A stretch of DNA of 64,000 nt, taken from contig NZ_CP019427.1 of the NCBI RefSeq assembly GCF_009834545.1, positions 3,974,001 to 4,038,000 of the forward strand. Direction: 5' to 3'. Shown here piece by piece: positions 19,708 through 30,312 of the stretch. Below the pieces are notes generated by a model. The model searched no databases. It saw only the letters and a list, made by a program, of their open reading frames with translations, and was not told where the DNA came from. Source of the stretch: Pseudomonas sp. S04 (lineage in GTDB: Bacteria; Pseudomonadota; Gammaproteobacteria; Pseudomonadales; Pseudomonadaceae). A program made the translations under genes and the position numbers. Every line of letters starts with the position of its first letter. Positions within the stretch are counted from its first letter, which is position 1.

Positions 19708-21543
19708 ATGTCCGCGCCTGCCTCGCCCTTGCCTCACGATGCCATCATCCAGAACTCCTGGTCTCGCTGCCGCGCGTTCGGGCTCGATCATCAAAGTCCC
19801 CCGGCGTTCGACCAACTCCCCGCCGCCGGTATCGCGCGCCTGCTGGAAAGCCAGCACGCACTGGTGCAGACCACCCACCAAGAGGTGCTGCCTTATTACG
19901 AGAACATCCTGAGCAACTCCAACTGCCTGATCATGCTGGCCGACAACCAGGGCCAAGTGCTGACCTCATGGGGTACCCAACGTTTTATCGAGCCGAGCCT
20001 GAGCCGTGGCTTCAACGCCGGTGCCAGTTGGCGTGAGCAATCCAGCGGCACCAACGCCATCGGTACCGCCCTGGCCTGCGAACAGGCCGTGCATATCGCC
20101 CACGATGAGCACTTTCTCAAGGCCAACCGCTTCATGACCGGCTCCGCCGCACCGATTTTCGATGCCGAGCGGCGGCTGATCGCCGTGCTCGATGTATCCA
20201 GCGACAGCTACCTGCCCCCGGACCACACCCTGGGCATGGTCAAGATGATGAGCCAGACCGTGGAAAACCGGCTGATCCTCAATCTGTTCAAGGGTGAACA
20301 CTTCCAGTTGGTGTTCAACACCGGGCTGAACAACCTCGACAGCCAATGGGCCGGCCTGCTGATTTTTGATGAAAGCGGTCAGGTGCTCTCGGCCAATCGG
20401 CGCGCGGACAATCTGCTGGGCATCAGCTTGTCGCGGGTCAGCATCGACAGTCTGTTCAAGGTCTCGTTGCTGGAGTTGCTCAACCAGCCCGACGGCCTGC
20501 CCTTCGCCCTGCAGGCGGCAGGGCGCAATCGTTTCCATTGCCTGCTCAAGCGGCCGTTGCAGCGCCCGGTGCAGGCCCGGGTGTTTGCCCAAGCCCCCCT
20601 CCCCGCGCCACAGCCCATCAGCCTCGGCACCCTGCACTTTGGTGACAGTCGCGTGGAAAAGGCCGTGCGCCAGGCCGAGCGCCTGTTGGAAAAAGACATT
20701 CCCCTATTGATTCACGGCGAAACCGGGGTGGGCAAGGAAGTCTTCGTCAAGGCCCTGCACCAGGCGAGCTCACGCAGCAAACTGGCGTTTATCGCCGTCA
20801 ACTGCGCAGCGATCCCCGCCGAACTGGTGGAGTCCGAGCTGTTTGGCTATGAAAAAGGTGCCTTCACCGGCGCCAATCAGAAAGGCAGCATCGGCCTGAT
20901 CCGCAAGGCCGACAAAGGCACCCTGTTTCTCGACGAAATCGGCGACATGCCACTGCCGACCCAGGCCCGGCTGCTGCGAGTGCTGCAGGAGCGTTGCGTG
21001 CAACCGGTGGGCAGCAGTGAACTGTTCGCGGTGGACATCCGCATCATCTCGGCCACCAACCGTTCATTGCGCGAGCAGGTGCAACTGGGGCGCTTTCGCG
21101 AGGACCTGTATTACCGCATCGGCGGCCTGACCCTGGAACTGCCACCGCTGCGCGAGCGCAGCGATAAGCAGGCGTTGTTCAAGTGTCTCTGGGAACAGCA
21201 CCGCGAGGCGCTCCAGTGGGCCGGCTTGAGCCCGGAGGTACTGGCCCTGTTCGAACGCCATCCATGGCCTGGCAATCTGCGCCAGGTCAGCAGCGTGATC
21301 CAGGTGGCCCTGGCCATGGCCGAAGACCAACCGGTGCGGCCGGAGCATTTACCGGACGATTTTTTTGTCGACCTGGAGATGGAGCCGCTTGAGACGCCCG
21401 AGACTTTGGCGGTGGACTTGAATGATGCCGAGGATTTGAATCGGCAGTTGCAGGCAGTTGGGGGGAATATTTCGCATTTGGCACGGCGGTTGGGGGTTAG
21501 TCGCAATACCCTCTATAAAAGGTTGCGCCAGTGCGAGAGCTGA
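19708..21543 (+). CDS. sigma-54-dependent transcriptional activator (AcoR-like)
   Basis: A 611-residue enhancer-binding protein. An N-terminal GAF-like sensor (about 50-180) precedes a PAS-like stretch. The AAA+ domain (about 305-540) has Walker A GETGVGKE, the sigma-54 contact loop GAFTGA and Walker B LFLDEIGD. A Fis-type helix-turn-helix closes the protein (HLARRLGVSRNTLYKRL). ATG 19708 is preferred because AGGGA lies nine bases before it; ATG 19684 in the same frame lacks a ribosome site. Transcribed away from the ABC importer, it is the likely activator of that operon. There is no receiver domain, so the signal is probably a small molecule. Confidence 0.9.
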   Translation: MSAPASPLPHDAIIQNSWSRCRAFGLDHQSPPAFDQLPAAGIARLLESQHALVQTTHQEVLPYYENILSNSNCLIMLADNQGQVLTSWGTQRFIEPSLSRGFNAGASWREQSSGTNAIGTALACEQAVHIAHDEHFLKANRFMTGSAAPIFDAERRLIAVLDVSSDSYLPPDHTLGMVKMMSQTVENRLILNLFKGEHFQLVFNTGLNNLDSQWAGLLIFDESGQVLSANRRADNLLGISLSRVSIDSLFKVSLLELLNQPDGLPFALQAAGRNRFHCLLKRPLQRPVQARVFAQAPLPAPQPISLGTLHFGDSRVEKAVRQAERLLEKDIPLLIHGETGVGKEVFVKALHQASSRSKLAFIAVNCAAIPAELVESELFGYEKGAFTGANQKGSIGLIRKADKGTLFLDEIGDMPLPTQARLLRVLQERCVQPVGSSELFAVDIRIISATNRSLREQVQLGRFREDLYYRIGGLTLELPPLRERSDKQALFKCLWEQHREALQWAGLSPEVLALFERHPWPGNLRQVSSVIQVALAMAEDQPVRPEHLPDDFFVDLEMEPLETPETLAVDLNDAEDLNRQLQAVGGNISHLARRLGVSRNTLYKRLRQCES

Positions 21544-21557
21544 CCGCTGCGCGGTCA

Positions 21558-21643
21558 ATCGCGAGCAAGCTCGCACAGTGGTTCTGGGGTGCTCGCGGAT
21601 TTTGCATGCGCCGAAGCCAATTTGTGGAAGCTGGCTTCGGCGC
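21558..21643. repeat. REP palindrome and perfect 12-bp hairpin
   Basis: A REP core ATCGCGAGCAAGCTCGC (from 21558) is followed by a hairpin with a perfect 12-bp stem GCGCCGAAGCCA / TGGCTTCGGCGC (21608-21619 and 21632-21643). It lies between convergent genes and may end transcription. Confidence 0.75.
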
Positions 21644-21672
21644 GATTTAGCAATGAAGCAACCAGGTGATTC

Positions 21673-22881
21673 TCAACTGTATGCGTTGATAAACCAGGTG
21701 ATCATCGGGATAGCCACAATGTCGATCAGCACGGCACCGCACAGCGGCACGATGATGAAGGCTTTGTACGAGAACACTTTGTAATGGTCACAAATGGCGC
21801 CCATGTTGGCCACTGCATTGGGCGTCGCGCCCAGCCCGTGCCCCATGAAGCCTGCGCACAAGACTGCCGCGTCGTAGTTGCGGCCAAACAGGCGGAACAG
21901 GACGAACACGCACAGCAAAATCATGATCACCACCTGCACCACCAGAATCACCAGCAGCGGCAAGCCAAGCTTCTCCAGCTCCCAAAACTTCAGACTCATC
22001 ATTGCCATGGTCAGGAACATGCCCAGGCACACATCGCCGATAGTGCTGACGGCATGGTCGGGCATCTCGATAACCTGAGCACGGTCATTGAGGTTGCGCA
22101 GGATGATCGCGACGAACATGGCGCCCACATAGCTCGGCAACACGATACCCAGATGCTGTTGCAAGCTGGAGCCCAGCCAGAACCCAAGCACCATGATCAC
22201 CACAATGCAGGTCAACAAGCGCAACAAGGTGGCAGCATCCAGCGCGGGCTGCGGGGTGTGGACCACTTCTTCGAACGCCTTGAGGCTGCCAACGGCTTCG
22301 GCCTTGACTACGAGTTTGTTGCGCTCGATCAACCAGCGCGCCAGCGGGCTACCCAACAAGCCGCCTGCCACCATGCCAAAGGTTGCAGCTGCCAGCGCTG
22401 CAGTGGTCGCACCGATCGCACCGAGGTTTTCAGCAATCGGCCCGAAAGCTGCCGCCGCACCAAAACCGCCTTCCAGTGACACCGCGCCGGCCATGATCCC
22501 CAGCAACGGGTCGATGCCCAGCAGCTTGGCGACACTGACACCCACCACGTTTTGCACCAGCGCCAGGCCCCAGCACGCACCCAGGTAGATAAACAGCAAT
22601 TTGCCGCCCTTGCGCAGCAAACCCAGGCTCCCACCCAAACCGACAGTGGTGAAAAACGCCACCATCAGCGGGGTTTGCAGGCTGGTGTCGAGGGTCAGGT
22701 TGAGCAGTTGCTGATCACGTAACAGCCAGATCACCAAGGCAAAACCAAAACCACCAATCACCGGTGCAGGAACACACAGGTGACGCAGCCAGTAGCTACG
22801 TTTTTTCAGTTGGGCACCCAGGCCCAGCAGGAGCAAAGCGAGAGCGAGGGTGCTCAGCGCATCCAGTTCGAATGTCAGCAT
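21673..22881 (-). CDS. gltS: sodium/glutamate symporter
   Basis: A 402-residue inner-membrane transporter of the GltS (ESS) family, which takes up glutamate with Na+. Two pseudo-symmetric halves of about five spans each are seen, with the glycine-rich re-entrant loops (GGFGAAAAFGPIAENLG and GFMGHGLGATPNAVANM). It is the last gene of the iclR-hutG-gltS operon, 58 bp after hutG. This pairing suggests joint handling of glutamate made by HutG and glutamate taken from outside. Confidence 0.92.
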   Translation of the reverse strand: MLTFELDALSTLALALLLLGLGAQLKKRSYWLRHLCVPAPVIGGFGFALVIWLLRDQQLLNLTLDTSLQTPLMVAFFTTVGLGGSLGLLRKGGKLLFIYLGACWGLALVQNVVGVSVAKLLGIDPLLGIMAGAVSLEGGFGAAAAFGPIAENLGAIGATTAALAAATFGMVAGGLLGSPLARWLIERNKLVVKAEAVGSLKAFEEVVHTPQPALDAATLLRLLTCIVVIMVLGFWLGSSLQQHLGIVLPSYVGAMFVAIILRNLNDRAQVIEMPDHAVSTIGDVCLGMFLTMAMMSLKFWELEKLGLPLLVILVVQVVIMILLCVFVLFRLFGRNYDAAVLCAGFMGHGLGATPNAVANMGAICDHYKVFSYKAFIIVPLCGAVLIDIVAIPMITWFINAYS

Positions 22882-22939
22882 GGCGAATTTCTCTTTTTCT
22901 TATGATTCAACAAGCGGTTTCAGGGATTTACGGAAAAAC

Positions 22940-23878
22940 TTAATCGATCAGGCTGGCGAGCAGACGCGCGCCAATGCGGGCGGTTCGATTGTCGATATCC
23001 AGGCCGGGGTTGAGTTCGGCGATGTCGGCCATGCGCAATTTGCCGCTGGCCTTGGCATGACGTATCAGGTGCTCGACGATCTGCATGTCCACGCCATGGG
23101 CAGACGGCGCACTGACACCGGGCGCCTGGCTGGCAGGCAGGACATCAAGGCAGATGGTCATGTAGAGGTGATCGACGTCTTGCAAGAACTCATCGATCAG
23201 CGCTTCGCAGGCGGGTATGTCCCAGCTGTTCATTTGCCGGTCGAGGCGGTAACGCACATTCAGTCGCTGCGCCTGCTCAAACAGCGCCTGGGTGTTGTTC
23301 ATCTGGCTGACACCCAGGCAGCAATAGGTGAACGGCATCTGCGCACGCTGGCAGTACTCGGCTATCTGGCGAAAAGGGGTACCCGAACTGCTTTGTTCAC
23401 CATGGCGCAGATCAAAGTGGGCATCAAAGTTGAGAACGCCGATCCGCGCATGCGGGGTGGCCTGGCGCAGGTGATCGGCCAGGCCGCTAAAGCTGGCAAA
23501 GGCGATTTCATGGCCGCCACCCAACCCCAACGGCAAATGCCCCTGGTTGAGCATATAGCTGACGTGGTGAGCGTAAATCTGCTGCGCGCCTTCGAGGTTG
23601 CTGTCGGTGCAGCTCACATCGCCCGCGTCATACAGCGGCGCATGGCCGTGCCACGCCAGGTTGGCCAGCGCCTTGCGCAGTGCTGACGGGCCAAGACGGG
23701 CGCCGGTGCGTCCTTGATTACGTTTGACGCCTTCATCACAGGCCAGTCCAATCAGTGCTGCACCCGCAGACTGACCCTCGCAGAAGGGCTTGACCCATTG
23801 ATGCCAGCGCAGCGCAGCCTGCCCTTCGCCAGCGTCGATACGACCTGTCCACAGGGGTATGTCAGAAACAGCAGTCAT
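22940..23878 (-). CDS. hutG: formimidoylglutamase-like ureohydrolase
   Basis: A 312-residue enzyme of the arginase/agmatinase fold. The metal-binding motifs GGGHEIAF and [10 protein letters not shown] are present, and the late motif [15 protein letters not shown] is typical of formimidoylglutamase, which makes glutamate and formamide from N-formimidoylglutamate. Oddly, the first Asp of the usual SxDxD pair is Cys (TICLD), removing one expected metal ligand. The start is ATG 23878 with GGAG before it; a GTG six codons upstream is less likely. No hutU/hutH/hutI is nearby, so the substrate may differ from that of the classical histidine route. Confidence 0.8.
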   Translation of the reverse strand: MTAVSDIPLWTGRIDAGEGQAALRWHQWVKPFCEGQSAGAALIGLACDEGVKRNQGRTGARLGPSALRKALANLAWHGHAPLYDAGDVSCTDSNLEGAQQIYAHHVSYMLNQGHLPLGLGGGHEIAFASFSGLADHLRQATPHARIGVLNFDAHFDLRHGEQSSSGTPFRQIAEYCQRAQMPFTYCCLGVSQMNNTQALFEQAQRLNVRYRLDRQMNSWDIPACEALIDEFLQDVDHLYMTICLDVLPASQAPGVSAPSAHGVDMQIVEHLIRHAKASGKLRMADIAELNPGLDIDNRTARIGARLLASLID

Positions 23879-23898
23879 GCTTGAAACTCCAGTCACAT

Positions 23899-24624
23899 TC
23901 AGTCGAGCCGGGCGCTCAGGCGCAGGGCCACGTCCTGGGTCCAGCGGATCAGGCGTTCACTGCGGGTGTGCGCCCGGAAGGCAGGAGCCATGAGGCTGAT
24001 GGCGCCTTGCAGGCGATTTCGGCTGTCGAGCAACGGCGCACTGATACCCCAAATGCCGTCGTCGATTTCACTCACACTCACGGCATAACCGGCAGCGCGG
24101 ATATCGGCAAAACTGCGTTGGTACGTGGCGACGTCCTCGCTTTCGACGCCTTGCGCCAAAAGAGCCGACAGGCTTTGCGCCTCATCCATATAGGCCAACA
24201 GCACTCTCGCCGACGCACCGACCAACAGCGGCTGGGCCAGCCCTTTTTGGTAGCAGCAACGCAGCGGTTGCGGGCTGTCGACCAGTTCGATGCAAATCGC
24301 CTGGCCATTGCTGGGCACCATTAACGCCACGCTTTCCTGGCTTTGCTCGGCCAGGCGCTTGAGTTCCGGCTTGGCGAGGGTCACCAGCACCGCTTCGCGG
24401 TCGAATTTCTTGGCCAGTTGCAAACAAGTTGGCCCCGGCAAATAGCGACCCTGACCGTTCTCTTCGGCAAGCCCCCAGCGCAGCAGGGTCTTGAGATGGC
24501 GATAAGTGCTGCTGAGCGGCTGTGCCAGTTGCTCGGACAGTTCTTTGGCGGAGATCGCCTCGCGGGATTGCCCCAGGGTGACGAGGATTTGCAGCAAGCG
24601 ATCAGTGGGCGTGTTGTAGTTCAT
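23899..24624 (-). CDS. IclR-family transcriptional regulator
   Basis: A 241-residue regulator with an N-terminal winged helix (about 5-65: [44 protein letters not shown]) and a C-terminal effector domain. It is the first gene of the operon with hutG (20 bp apart) and gltS, so it probably controls its own operon. A perfect 17-bp palindrome in the upstream region (24683-24699) is a candidate operator. GAGG lies before the ATG. Confidence 0.88.
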   Translation of the reverse strand: MNYNTPTDRLLQILVTLGQSREAISAKELSEQLAQPLSSTYRHLKTLLRWGLAEENGQGRYLPGPTCLQLAKKFDREAVLVTLAKPELKRLAEQSQESVALMVPSNGQAICIELVDSPQPLRCCYQKGLAQPLLVGASARVLLAYMDEAQSLSALLAQGVESEDVATYQRSFADIRAAGYAVSVSEIDDGIWGISAPLLDSRNRLQGAISLMAPAFRAHTRSERLIRWTQDVALRLSARLD

Positions 24625-24682
24625 ATCGGCCTCATGCTCTTGCGGGCATGGTGCACCGAGTTTTCCATTAACTGAAACCGGA

Positions 24683-24699
24683 TTCCCACTGAGTGGGAA
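24683..24699. promoter_or_regulatory. candidate IclR operator (17-bp palindrome)
   Basis: TTCCCACTGAGTGGGAA is a perfect inverted repeat with 8-bp arms, 59 bp upstream of the iclR start. Its size and place fit the short palindromes bound by IclR-type regulators. Confidence 0.5.
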
Positions 24700-24783
24700 A
24701 AAACCCGCAAATAACGATCAGTGGTCAGCCCTTAGCCTCACGGATGATCTGCCGAATCGATGGCTTGCGATGCCGGTCAAAAC

Positions 24784-24807
24784 AAAACCCGCACTAGGCG
24801 GGTTTGG
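24784..24807 (-). terminator. intrinsic terminator after cysS
   Basis: On the minus strand AAACCCGC - CTAGT - GCGGGTTT is followed by a T-rich tract, 19 bp after the cysS stop. Confidence 0.8.
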
Positions 24808-24825
24808 TTTGTAGCAGCGCAGCAG

Positions 24826-26208
24826 TCAGTCAGCCAGACGCCAGGTCGTACCACCCTTGCCGTCTTCCAGCACCACGCCCATGGCGGTGAGCTGGTCGCG
24901 GATGCGGTCGGATTCGGCCCAGTCTTTAGCGGCACGAGCCGCCAGGCGCGCGGCGATCAAGCCATCGACTGCAGCCGCATCCACCCGTCCTTCGGCGCCA
25001 GCCTGCAGGAAGTCATCGGCCTCAAGCTGCAACACACCCAGCACGCTGGCCAGTTCTTTCAAGCGCGCTGCCAGGCCGGCCGCCGCATCGAGATCGCTCT
25101 CACGCAGGCGGTTGATCTCGCGCACCATCTCGAACAGCACCGCGCAGGCTTCCGGCGTGCCGAAGTCGTCGTTCATCACCTGGGTGAACCGCTCGACAAA
25201 GGCTTCGCCACCGGCCGGCGCCACCTTCGGCAGGCCTTTCAATGCGTGGTAGAAACGCTCCAGGGCGCCCTTGGCGTCCTTGAGGTTGTCTTCCGAGTAG
25301 TTGATGGCGCTGCGGTAGTGGCTCGACACCAGCAGGTAACGCACGACTTCCGGGTGGTACTTTTCCAGCACATCGCGGATGGTGAAGAAGTTGTTCAAGG
25401 ACTTGGACATCTTCTCGCCATTGATGCGAATCATCCCGCAATGCATCCACGCGTTAGCGTAGGTCTTGCCGGTGGCCGCTTCGCTCTGGGCGATTTCGTT
25501 CTCGTGGTGCGGGAACTCCAGGTCGCTGCCGCCACCATGAATGTCGAAGGTCTCGCCCAGGCAGCAGGTGGACATCACCGAGCACTCGATGTGCCAGCCC
25601 GGACGCCCAGCGCCCCACGGCGACTCCCAACTCGGCTCGCCCGGCTTGACGCCCTTCCACAGCACGAAATCCAGGGGATCGTCCTTGGCTTCGTCGACCT
25701 CGATCCGCGCACCGATGCGCAGGTCTTCGATCTTCTTGCGCGACAGCTTACCGTAGCCCATGAACTTGCCGACGCGGTAGTACACGTCGCCATTGCCCGG
25801 GGCGTAGGCGTAACCCTTGTCGATCAGGGTCTGGATCATCGCGTGCATGCCCGGAATGTGATCCGTGGCGCGCGGCTCCATGTCCGGCTTCTGGATGTTC
25901 AGGCGCGCTTCGTCTTCGTGCATCGCCGCGATCATGCGCTCGGTCAAGGCTTCGAACGACTCGCCGTTCTCATTGGCCCGATTGATGATCTTGTCGTCGA
26001 TGTCGGTGATGTTGCGCACGTAGGTCAGGTCGTACCCGCTGAACCGCAACCAGCGGGTCACCAGGTCGAACGCGACCATGCTGCGGCCGTGGCCGAGGTG
26101 GCAGTAGTCGTACACGGTCATGCCGCACACGTACATGCGCACCTTGTTGCCATCGAGCGGCTTGAAGACTTCTTTGCTCTTGGTGAGCGTGTTGTAGATC
26201 GTTAGCAC
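24826..26208 (-). CDS. cysS: cysteinyl-tRNA synthetase
   Basis: A 460-residue class I aminoacyl-tRNA synthetase that charges tRNA-Cys. The HIGH motif is HLGHGRS near residue 36, the KMSKS motif EKMSKSLNN is near residue 265, and a zinc-binding cysteine sits in [15 protein letters not shown]. The anticodon-binding helices close the protein ([15 protein letters not shown]). It lies 18 bp after glnS on the same strand, giving a two-gene tRNA-charging operon with a terminator at 24784-24807. Confidence 0.97.
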   Translation of the reverse strand: MLTIYNTLTKSKEVFKPLDGNKVRMYVCGMTVYDYCHLGHGRSMVAFDLVTRWLRFSGYDLTYVRNITDIDDKIINRANENGESFEALTERMIAAMHEDEARLNIQKPDMEPRATDHIPGMHAMIQTLIDKGYAYAPGNGDVYYRVGKFMGYGKLSRKKIEDLRIGARIEVDEAKDDPLDFVLWKGVKPGEPSWESPWGAGRPGWHIECSVMSTCCLGETFDIHGGGSDLEFPHHENEIAQSEAATGKTYANAWMHCGMIRINGEKMSKSLNNFFTIRDVLEKYHPEVVRYLLVSSHYRSAINYSEDNLKDAKGALERFYHALKGLPKVAPAGGEAFVERFTQVMNDDFGTPEACAVLFEMVREINRLRESDLDAAAGLAARLKELASVLGVLQLEADDFLQAGAEGRVDAAAVDGLIAARLAARAAKDWAESDRIRDQLTAMGVVLEDGKGGTTWRLAD

Positions 26209-26226
26209 GTTAGTTCCTTGACTGAA

Positions 26227-27927
26227 TCACTGACCCCAGGAGTCGCGCAGGGTCACGGTACGGTTGAATACCGGAGCGCCCGGTTTCGAGTCCTTGATAT
26301 CCGCGCAGAAGTAACCTTCGCGCTCGAACTGGAAACGGTCTTCCGGCTGTGCATCGCCCAGCGAAGGCTCGGCACGACAACCGGTGAGGACTTGCAGTGA
26401 GTCAGGGTTGATGTTGTCCAGGAAACTGGCGCTGTCTTCGGCCTTCTCAGGGTTGGCCGAGCGGAACAGGCGATCGTACAGGCGCACTTCGCACTCGATG
26501 CTGGCAGCCGCCGGCACCCAATGCACCACACCCTTGACCTTGCGGCCTTCAGGGTTCTTGCCCAGGGTGTCTGGATCGTAGGAGCAGCGCAGCTCGACGA
26601 TATTGCCGTCGGCATCCTTGATCGCTTCGTCGGCGCGAATCACGTAGCTGCCGCGCAGGCGCACTTCACCGCCCGGCTCCAGGCGCTTGTAGCCTTTTGG
26701 CGGCTCTTCCATGAAGTCATCGCGGTCGATGTAGATTTCACGGGCGAACGGCAGCTTGCGCACGCCCAGCTCTTCTTTCTGCGGATGACGCGGCAGTTCG
26801 AGGTTTTCGACCTGGTCTTGCGGATAGTTGGTGATCACCACCTTCAACGGACGCAGCACGCACATGGCGCGCGGAGCGTTCGCGTCGAGATCCTGACGGA
26901 TGCTGAATTCCAGCATGCCGAAGTCGACCACGCCATCGGAACGGTTGGTGCCAACCATGTCGCAGAAGTTGCGGATCGACGCCGGGGTGTAGCCGCGACG
27001 ACGGAAGCCCGACAGCGTCGACATACGCGGGTCATCCCAGCCATGTACGTGCTTTTCATCGACCAGTTGCTTGAGCTTGCGCTTGCTGGTGATGGTGTAG
27101 TTCAGGTTCAGGCGGCTGAATTCGTACTGGCGCGGCTTGGCCGGCACCGGCAGCGCGTCCAGGAACCACTCGTACAGCGGACGATGGCTTTCGAACTCCA
27201 GGGTGCAGATCGAGTGGGTGATGCCTTCGATGGCATCCGACTGACCGTGGGTGAAGTCATAGTTGGGGTAGATGCACCACTTGTCACCGGTCTGGTGGTG
27301 GTGGGCATGACGGATGCGGTACATGATCGGGTCGCGCAGGTTCATGTTCGGCGAGGCCATGTCGATCTTGGCCCGCAGCACCCGTGCACCGTCCTGAAAC
27401 TCACCGGCTTTCATGCGGGCGAACAGGTCGAGGTTTTCTTCCACGCTGCGCTCACGGAACGGGCTGTTCTTGCCCGGCTCGGTCAGGCTGCCGCGGTATT
27501 CCTTGGCCTGCTCAGGGGTCAGGTCGTCGACATAGGCCTTGCCCGCCTTGATCAGCTCGACCGCCCAGTCGTGCAACTGGTCGAAATACTGCGAGGCATA
27601 GCGCACTTCACCGGACCACTGGAAACCCAGCCACTTGACGTCGCTTTCGATGGCATCGATGTATTCCTGGTCTTCCTTGGCCGGGTTGGTGTCGTCGAAA
27701 CGCAGGTGCGTGACGCCACCGAACTCCTGGGCCAGGCCGAAGTTCACACAGATCGACTTGGCGTGACCGATGTGCAGGTAACCATTGGGCTCTGGCGGAA
27801 AACGGGTGACGATCTGCGTGTGCTTACCCGAGTCCAGGTCCGCCTGGATGATCGGGCGCAGGAAGTTGACCGGCACGGCTGGGCCGTTCTTGGAATTCGA
27901 GGCAGGGTCGACAGTGGGCTTGCTCAT
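26227..27927 (-). CDS. glnS: glutaminyl-tRNA synthetase
   Basis: A 566-residue class I synthetase that charges tRNA-Gln directly. The HIGH motif appears in [15 protein letters not shown] and the KMSKS equivalent is TSKRKL. The C-terminal half is the beta-barrel anticodon-binding region. It heads the glnS-cysS operon and is divergent from ppiB, with a 250-bp shared promoter region. Confidence 0.97.
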   Translation of the reverse strand: MSKPTVDPASNSKNGPAVPVNFLRPIIQADLDSGKHTQIVTRFPPEPNGYLHIGHAKSICVNFGLAQEFGGVTHLRFDDTNPAKEDQEYIDAIESDVKWLGFQWSGEVRYASQYFDQLHDWAVELIKAGKAYVDDLTPEQAKEYRGSLTEPGKNSPFRERSVEENLDLFARMKAGEFQDGARVLRAKIDMASPNMNLRDPIMYRIRHAHHHQTGDKWCIYPNYDFTHGQSDAIEGITHSICTLEFESHRPLYEWFLDALPVPAKPRQYEFSRLNLNYTITSKRKLKQLVDEKHVHGWDDPRMSTLSGFRRRGYTPASIRNFCDMVGTNRSDGVVDFGMLEFSIRQDLDANAPRAMCVLRPLKVVITNYPQDQVENLELPRHPQKEELGVRKLPFAREIYIDRDDFMEEPPKGYKRLEPGGEVRLRGSYVIRADEAIKDADGNIVELRCSYDPDTLGKNPEGRKVKGVVHWVPAAASIECEVRLYDRLFRSANPEKAEDSASFLDNINPDSLQVLTGCRAEPSLGDAQPEDRFQFEREGYFCADIKDSKPGAPVFNRTVTLRDSWGQ

Positions 27928-28177
27928 AGGATCCTTGGGCGTACAAGTGCGTGGCCTACATGCAGGCCGAACAAAACAAAGCCGCTATCATAGCCGATGC
28001 GGTCAAGTGCCTGACAGAGCAGGCCGGAAAACTGCTGCTTTTAATCGAACCCAGATGAAAAAACAGCCTCGAAATTCGCGCCCGGCACGCTAAACTGCGC
28101 ACCTTGGCCGACGCTGGCCAAACCGGTTGGGGGCCGTGCGGCCCCGAAACCCACGAATTCCTTAAAGAGTAGCGATC

Positions 28178-28681
28178 ATGACTCAAGTCAAACTGACCAC
28201 CAACCACGGCGACATCGTCCTGGACCTGAACGCCGAGAAAGCCCCGATCACCGTGGCCAACTTCATCGAGTACGTTAAGGCCGGTCACTACACCAACACC
28301 GTGTTCCACCGTGTAATCGGCAACTTCATGATCCAGGGCGGCGGTTTCGAGCCAGGCATGAAGGAAAAGAAAGACAAGCGTCCAAGCATCCAGAACGAAG
28401 CGGACAACGGTCTTTCCAACGACAAGTACACCGTGGCCATGGCTCGCACCATGGAGCCGCATTCGGCTTCCGCGCAGTTCTTCATCAACGTGGCGGACAA
28501 CAGCTTCCTCAACCACAGCGGCAAGAACGTGCAGGGCTGGGGCTACGCGGTGTTCGCCAAAGTGACTGCCGGCACTGACGTTGTCGACAAGATCAAGGGT
28601 GTTTCCACCACCATGAAGTCCGGCCACCAGGACGTTCCAGCAGAAGACGTGATCATCGAGAAAGCCGAGATCATTGAGTGA
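28178..28681 (+). CDS. ppiB: peptidyl-prolyl cis-trans isomerase B (cyclophilin, cytosolic)
   Basis: A 167-residue cyclophilin that speeds proline isomerisation in folding. Core motifs [34 protein letters not shown] and GYAVFAKV are present. There is no signal peptide, which fits PpiB rather than periplasmic PpiA. The ribosome site AAAGAG precedes ATG 28178. It overlaps lpxH by 4 bp (GTGA). Confidence 0.95.
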   Translation: MTQVKLTTNHGDIVLDLNAEKAPITVANFIEYVKAGHYTNTVFHRVIGNFMIQGGGFEPGMKEKKDKRPSIQNEADNGLSNDKYTVAMARTMEPHSASAQFFINVADNSFLNHSGKNVQGWGYAVFAKVTAGTDVVDKIKGVSTTMKSGHQDVPAEDVIIEKAEIIE

Positions 28682-29421
28682 TACTGCTGATTTCAGACTT
28701 ACATCTGGAAGAGGAACGCCCGGACATCACCCGGGCGTTTCTGGATTTGCTCGCCACCCGTGCCCGCACGGCCAGTGCGCTGTACATACTGGGCGACTTT
28801 TTCGAGGCCTGGATCGGCGACGACGCCATGAGCCCCTTCCAACGCTCCATCTGCCAAGCCCTGCGCAACTTGAGCGACAGCGGCACGGCCATCTTTCTGA
28901 TGCACGGCAATCGCGACTTCCTGTTGGGCAAGGCCTTCTGCAAAGCAGCCGGCTGTACCCTGCTAAAAGACCCGAGTGTGGTGCAACTCGCCGGTGAACC
29001 GGTGCTGCTGATGCACGGCGACAGCCTGTGTACCCGCGACATCGGCTACATGAAACTGCGACGTTACCTGCGCAACCCGCTGACGCTGTTCATCCTGCGC
29101 CACCTGCCCCTGCGCACCCGCCACGCGCTGGCGCGCAAGTTGCGAAGCGAAAGCCGCGCGCAGACCCGCATGAAAGCCAACGACATCGTCGACGTGACCC
29201 CCGAGGAAATCCCGCGGATCATGCAGCAATACGGGGTAAAAACCCTGATCCACGGCCACACGCACCGTCCCGCCATCCACAAGCTGCAAATTGGCGACCT
29301 GGCAGCCAAGCGCATTGTGCTGGGTGACTGGGATCGTCAAGGCTGGGCGTTGCAGGTGGACGACCAAGGATTCCAACTGGCCGCGTTCGACTTCCCGGTG
29401 GCTGCCTTGCCACAGCTGTAG
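28678..29421 (+). CDS. lpxH: UDP-2,3-diacylglucosamine diphosphatase
   Basis: A 247-residue calcineurin-like phosphoesterase that cleaves UDP-2,3-diacylglucosamine to lipid X in lipid A synthesis at the inner membrane. All metal motifs are visible: [36 protein letters not shown] and HGHTHRP. The start is GTG 28678, overlapping the ppiB stop; the protein then begins ILLISDLHL, as in other LpxH. The cysS-ppiB-lpxH neighbourhood also occurs in enteric bacteria. Confidence 0.95.
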   Translation: MILLISDLHLEEERPDITRAFLDLLATRARTASALYILGDFFEAWIGDDAMSPFQRSICQALRNLSDSGTAIFLMHGNRDFLLGKAFCKAAGCTLLKDPSVVQLAGEPVLLMHGDSLCTRDIGYMKLRRYLRNPLTLFILRHLPLRTRHALARKLRSESRAQTRMKANDIVDVTPEEIPRIMQQYGVKTLIHGHTHRPAIHKLQIGDLAAKRIVLGDWDRQGWALQVDDQGFQLAAFDFPVAALPQL

Positions 29422-29480
29422 GAGCGAGCTTGCTCGCGATAGCAGTGGCTCAGGCCCCATCGCGAGCAAGCTCACTGCCA
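29417..29480. repeat. REP doublet (facing pair)
   Basis: TGTAGGAGCGAGCTTGCTCG (from 29417) and its inverted partner ATCGCGAGCAAGCTC (from 29459) flank a short spacer. The first overlaps the last codons of lpxH, so the repeat begins inside the gene end. It separates convergent genes. Confidence 0.75.
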
Positions 29481-29497
29481 CATCTATGGATAACCCC

Positions 29498-29836
29498 CTA
29501 CAAGCAGGTCGCCAAAGCCGCCAACCGACGCGTGGCAACCCAGCTATCTTGCACCACGTAATACTTCAACACCCCGCCCTGCACATCGATAAACGACTCA
29601 GCCGACCGGGTATAAACAGTAAACCCACCACCGTCCCCCGGCTCCAGGTAACCGCTGGCATCCACCCCAAACACCGCCTCATCCTGCCAGGCAAACTGCA
29701 CACACTGGGCAACCACCAGATCAGCCTTGTTCGAAGCGAGCGTCTTGTAGGGGCTCTGGGTGCGGGCCTGGTTCATCGTCGATCCCGCACACCCGGCCAG
29801 TAACAGCCCCGCCAGTGCCACCAGACAAATACGCAT
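29498..29836 (-). CDS. small lipoprotein of unknown function
   Basis: A 112-residue exported protein with a lipoprotein signal peptide: MRICLVALAGLLLAGC, lipobox LAGC, lipidated Cys 16. The mature part is short and soluble-looking (YKTLASNKADLVVAQCVQFAW; YYVVQDSW). No domain was recognised. It stands alone, convergent with lpxH and divergent from the next gene. Confidence 0.75.
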   Translation of the reverse strand: MRICLVALAGLLLAGCAGSTMNQARTQSPYKTLASNKADLVVAQCVQFAWQDEAVFGVDASGYLEPGDGGGFTVYTRSAESFIDVQGGVLKYYVVQDSWVATRRLAALATCL

Positions 29837-30004
29837 CGTGCTTCCTTAAATGGGTAAAACGGCGACTCTATCACTCCACACCGCCGTCTCGAAGTGCAAA
29901 GGCTCTGCTTTACTTCGAGATAAGGCGCGACAGGCCACGGTTATTCACGCACCCTGTCGCGCCATTATGGGCGCCCTGCGCCACGTACTCTTTCTGGAAA
30001 GCCA

Positions 30005-30253
30005 ATGACCCCGAACGCCGAGCTGTACAAACCGTCCACCGACTACGCCGACAAACTGATCAGCCAGATCGGCCAGACCCCCTCCTGGATTGCCAAGCGC
30101 ATTGGCGTGACCGACAAACGCATCCGCTACATTCTCGACGGCGAACGCACGGTAAAGGGCGAGACCACGCCGATCCAGATGACCTACACCGAACAATTTG
30201 CCCTCGAGTGCCTGGCAGCCGAGGCCAAGGCCAACCGCAAGAAGACTTCCTGA
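30005..30253 (+). CDS. small HTH-like protein, function unknown
   Basis: An 82-residue basic protein. Residues 22-50 (QTPSWIAKRIGVTDKRIRYILDG) have the pattern of a Cro/XRE-type helix-turn-helix, so a small DNA-binding protein is possible. Codon use is like the core genes. It lies 60 bp before the next small gene on the same strand. Neither partner nor target is known. Confidence 0.65.
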   Translation: MTPNAELYKPSTDYADKLISQIGQTPSWIAKRIGVTDKRIRYILDGERTVKGETTPIQMTYTEQFALECLAAEAKANRKKTS

Positions 30254-30312
30254 CCCGGATCAAGGCCCGGCCCGGTACCGCGCGCATACTTTCATTTTGA
30301 CCAGGATGATTC

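Noticed and set aside
26521..27993. A 490-codon plus-strand frame opposite glnS
   Set aside because: Mirror frame of glnS; no domain and no ribosome site.
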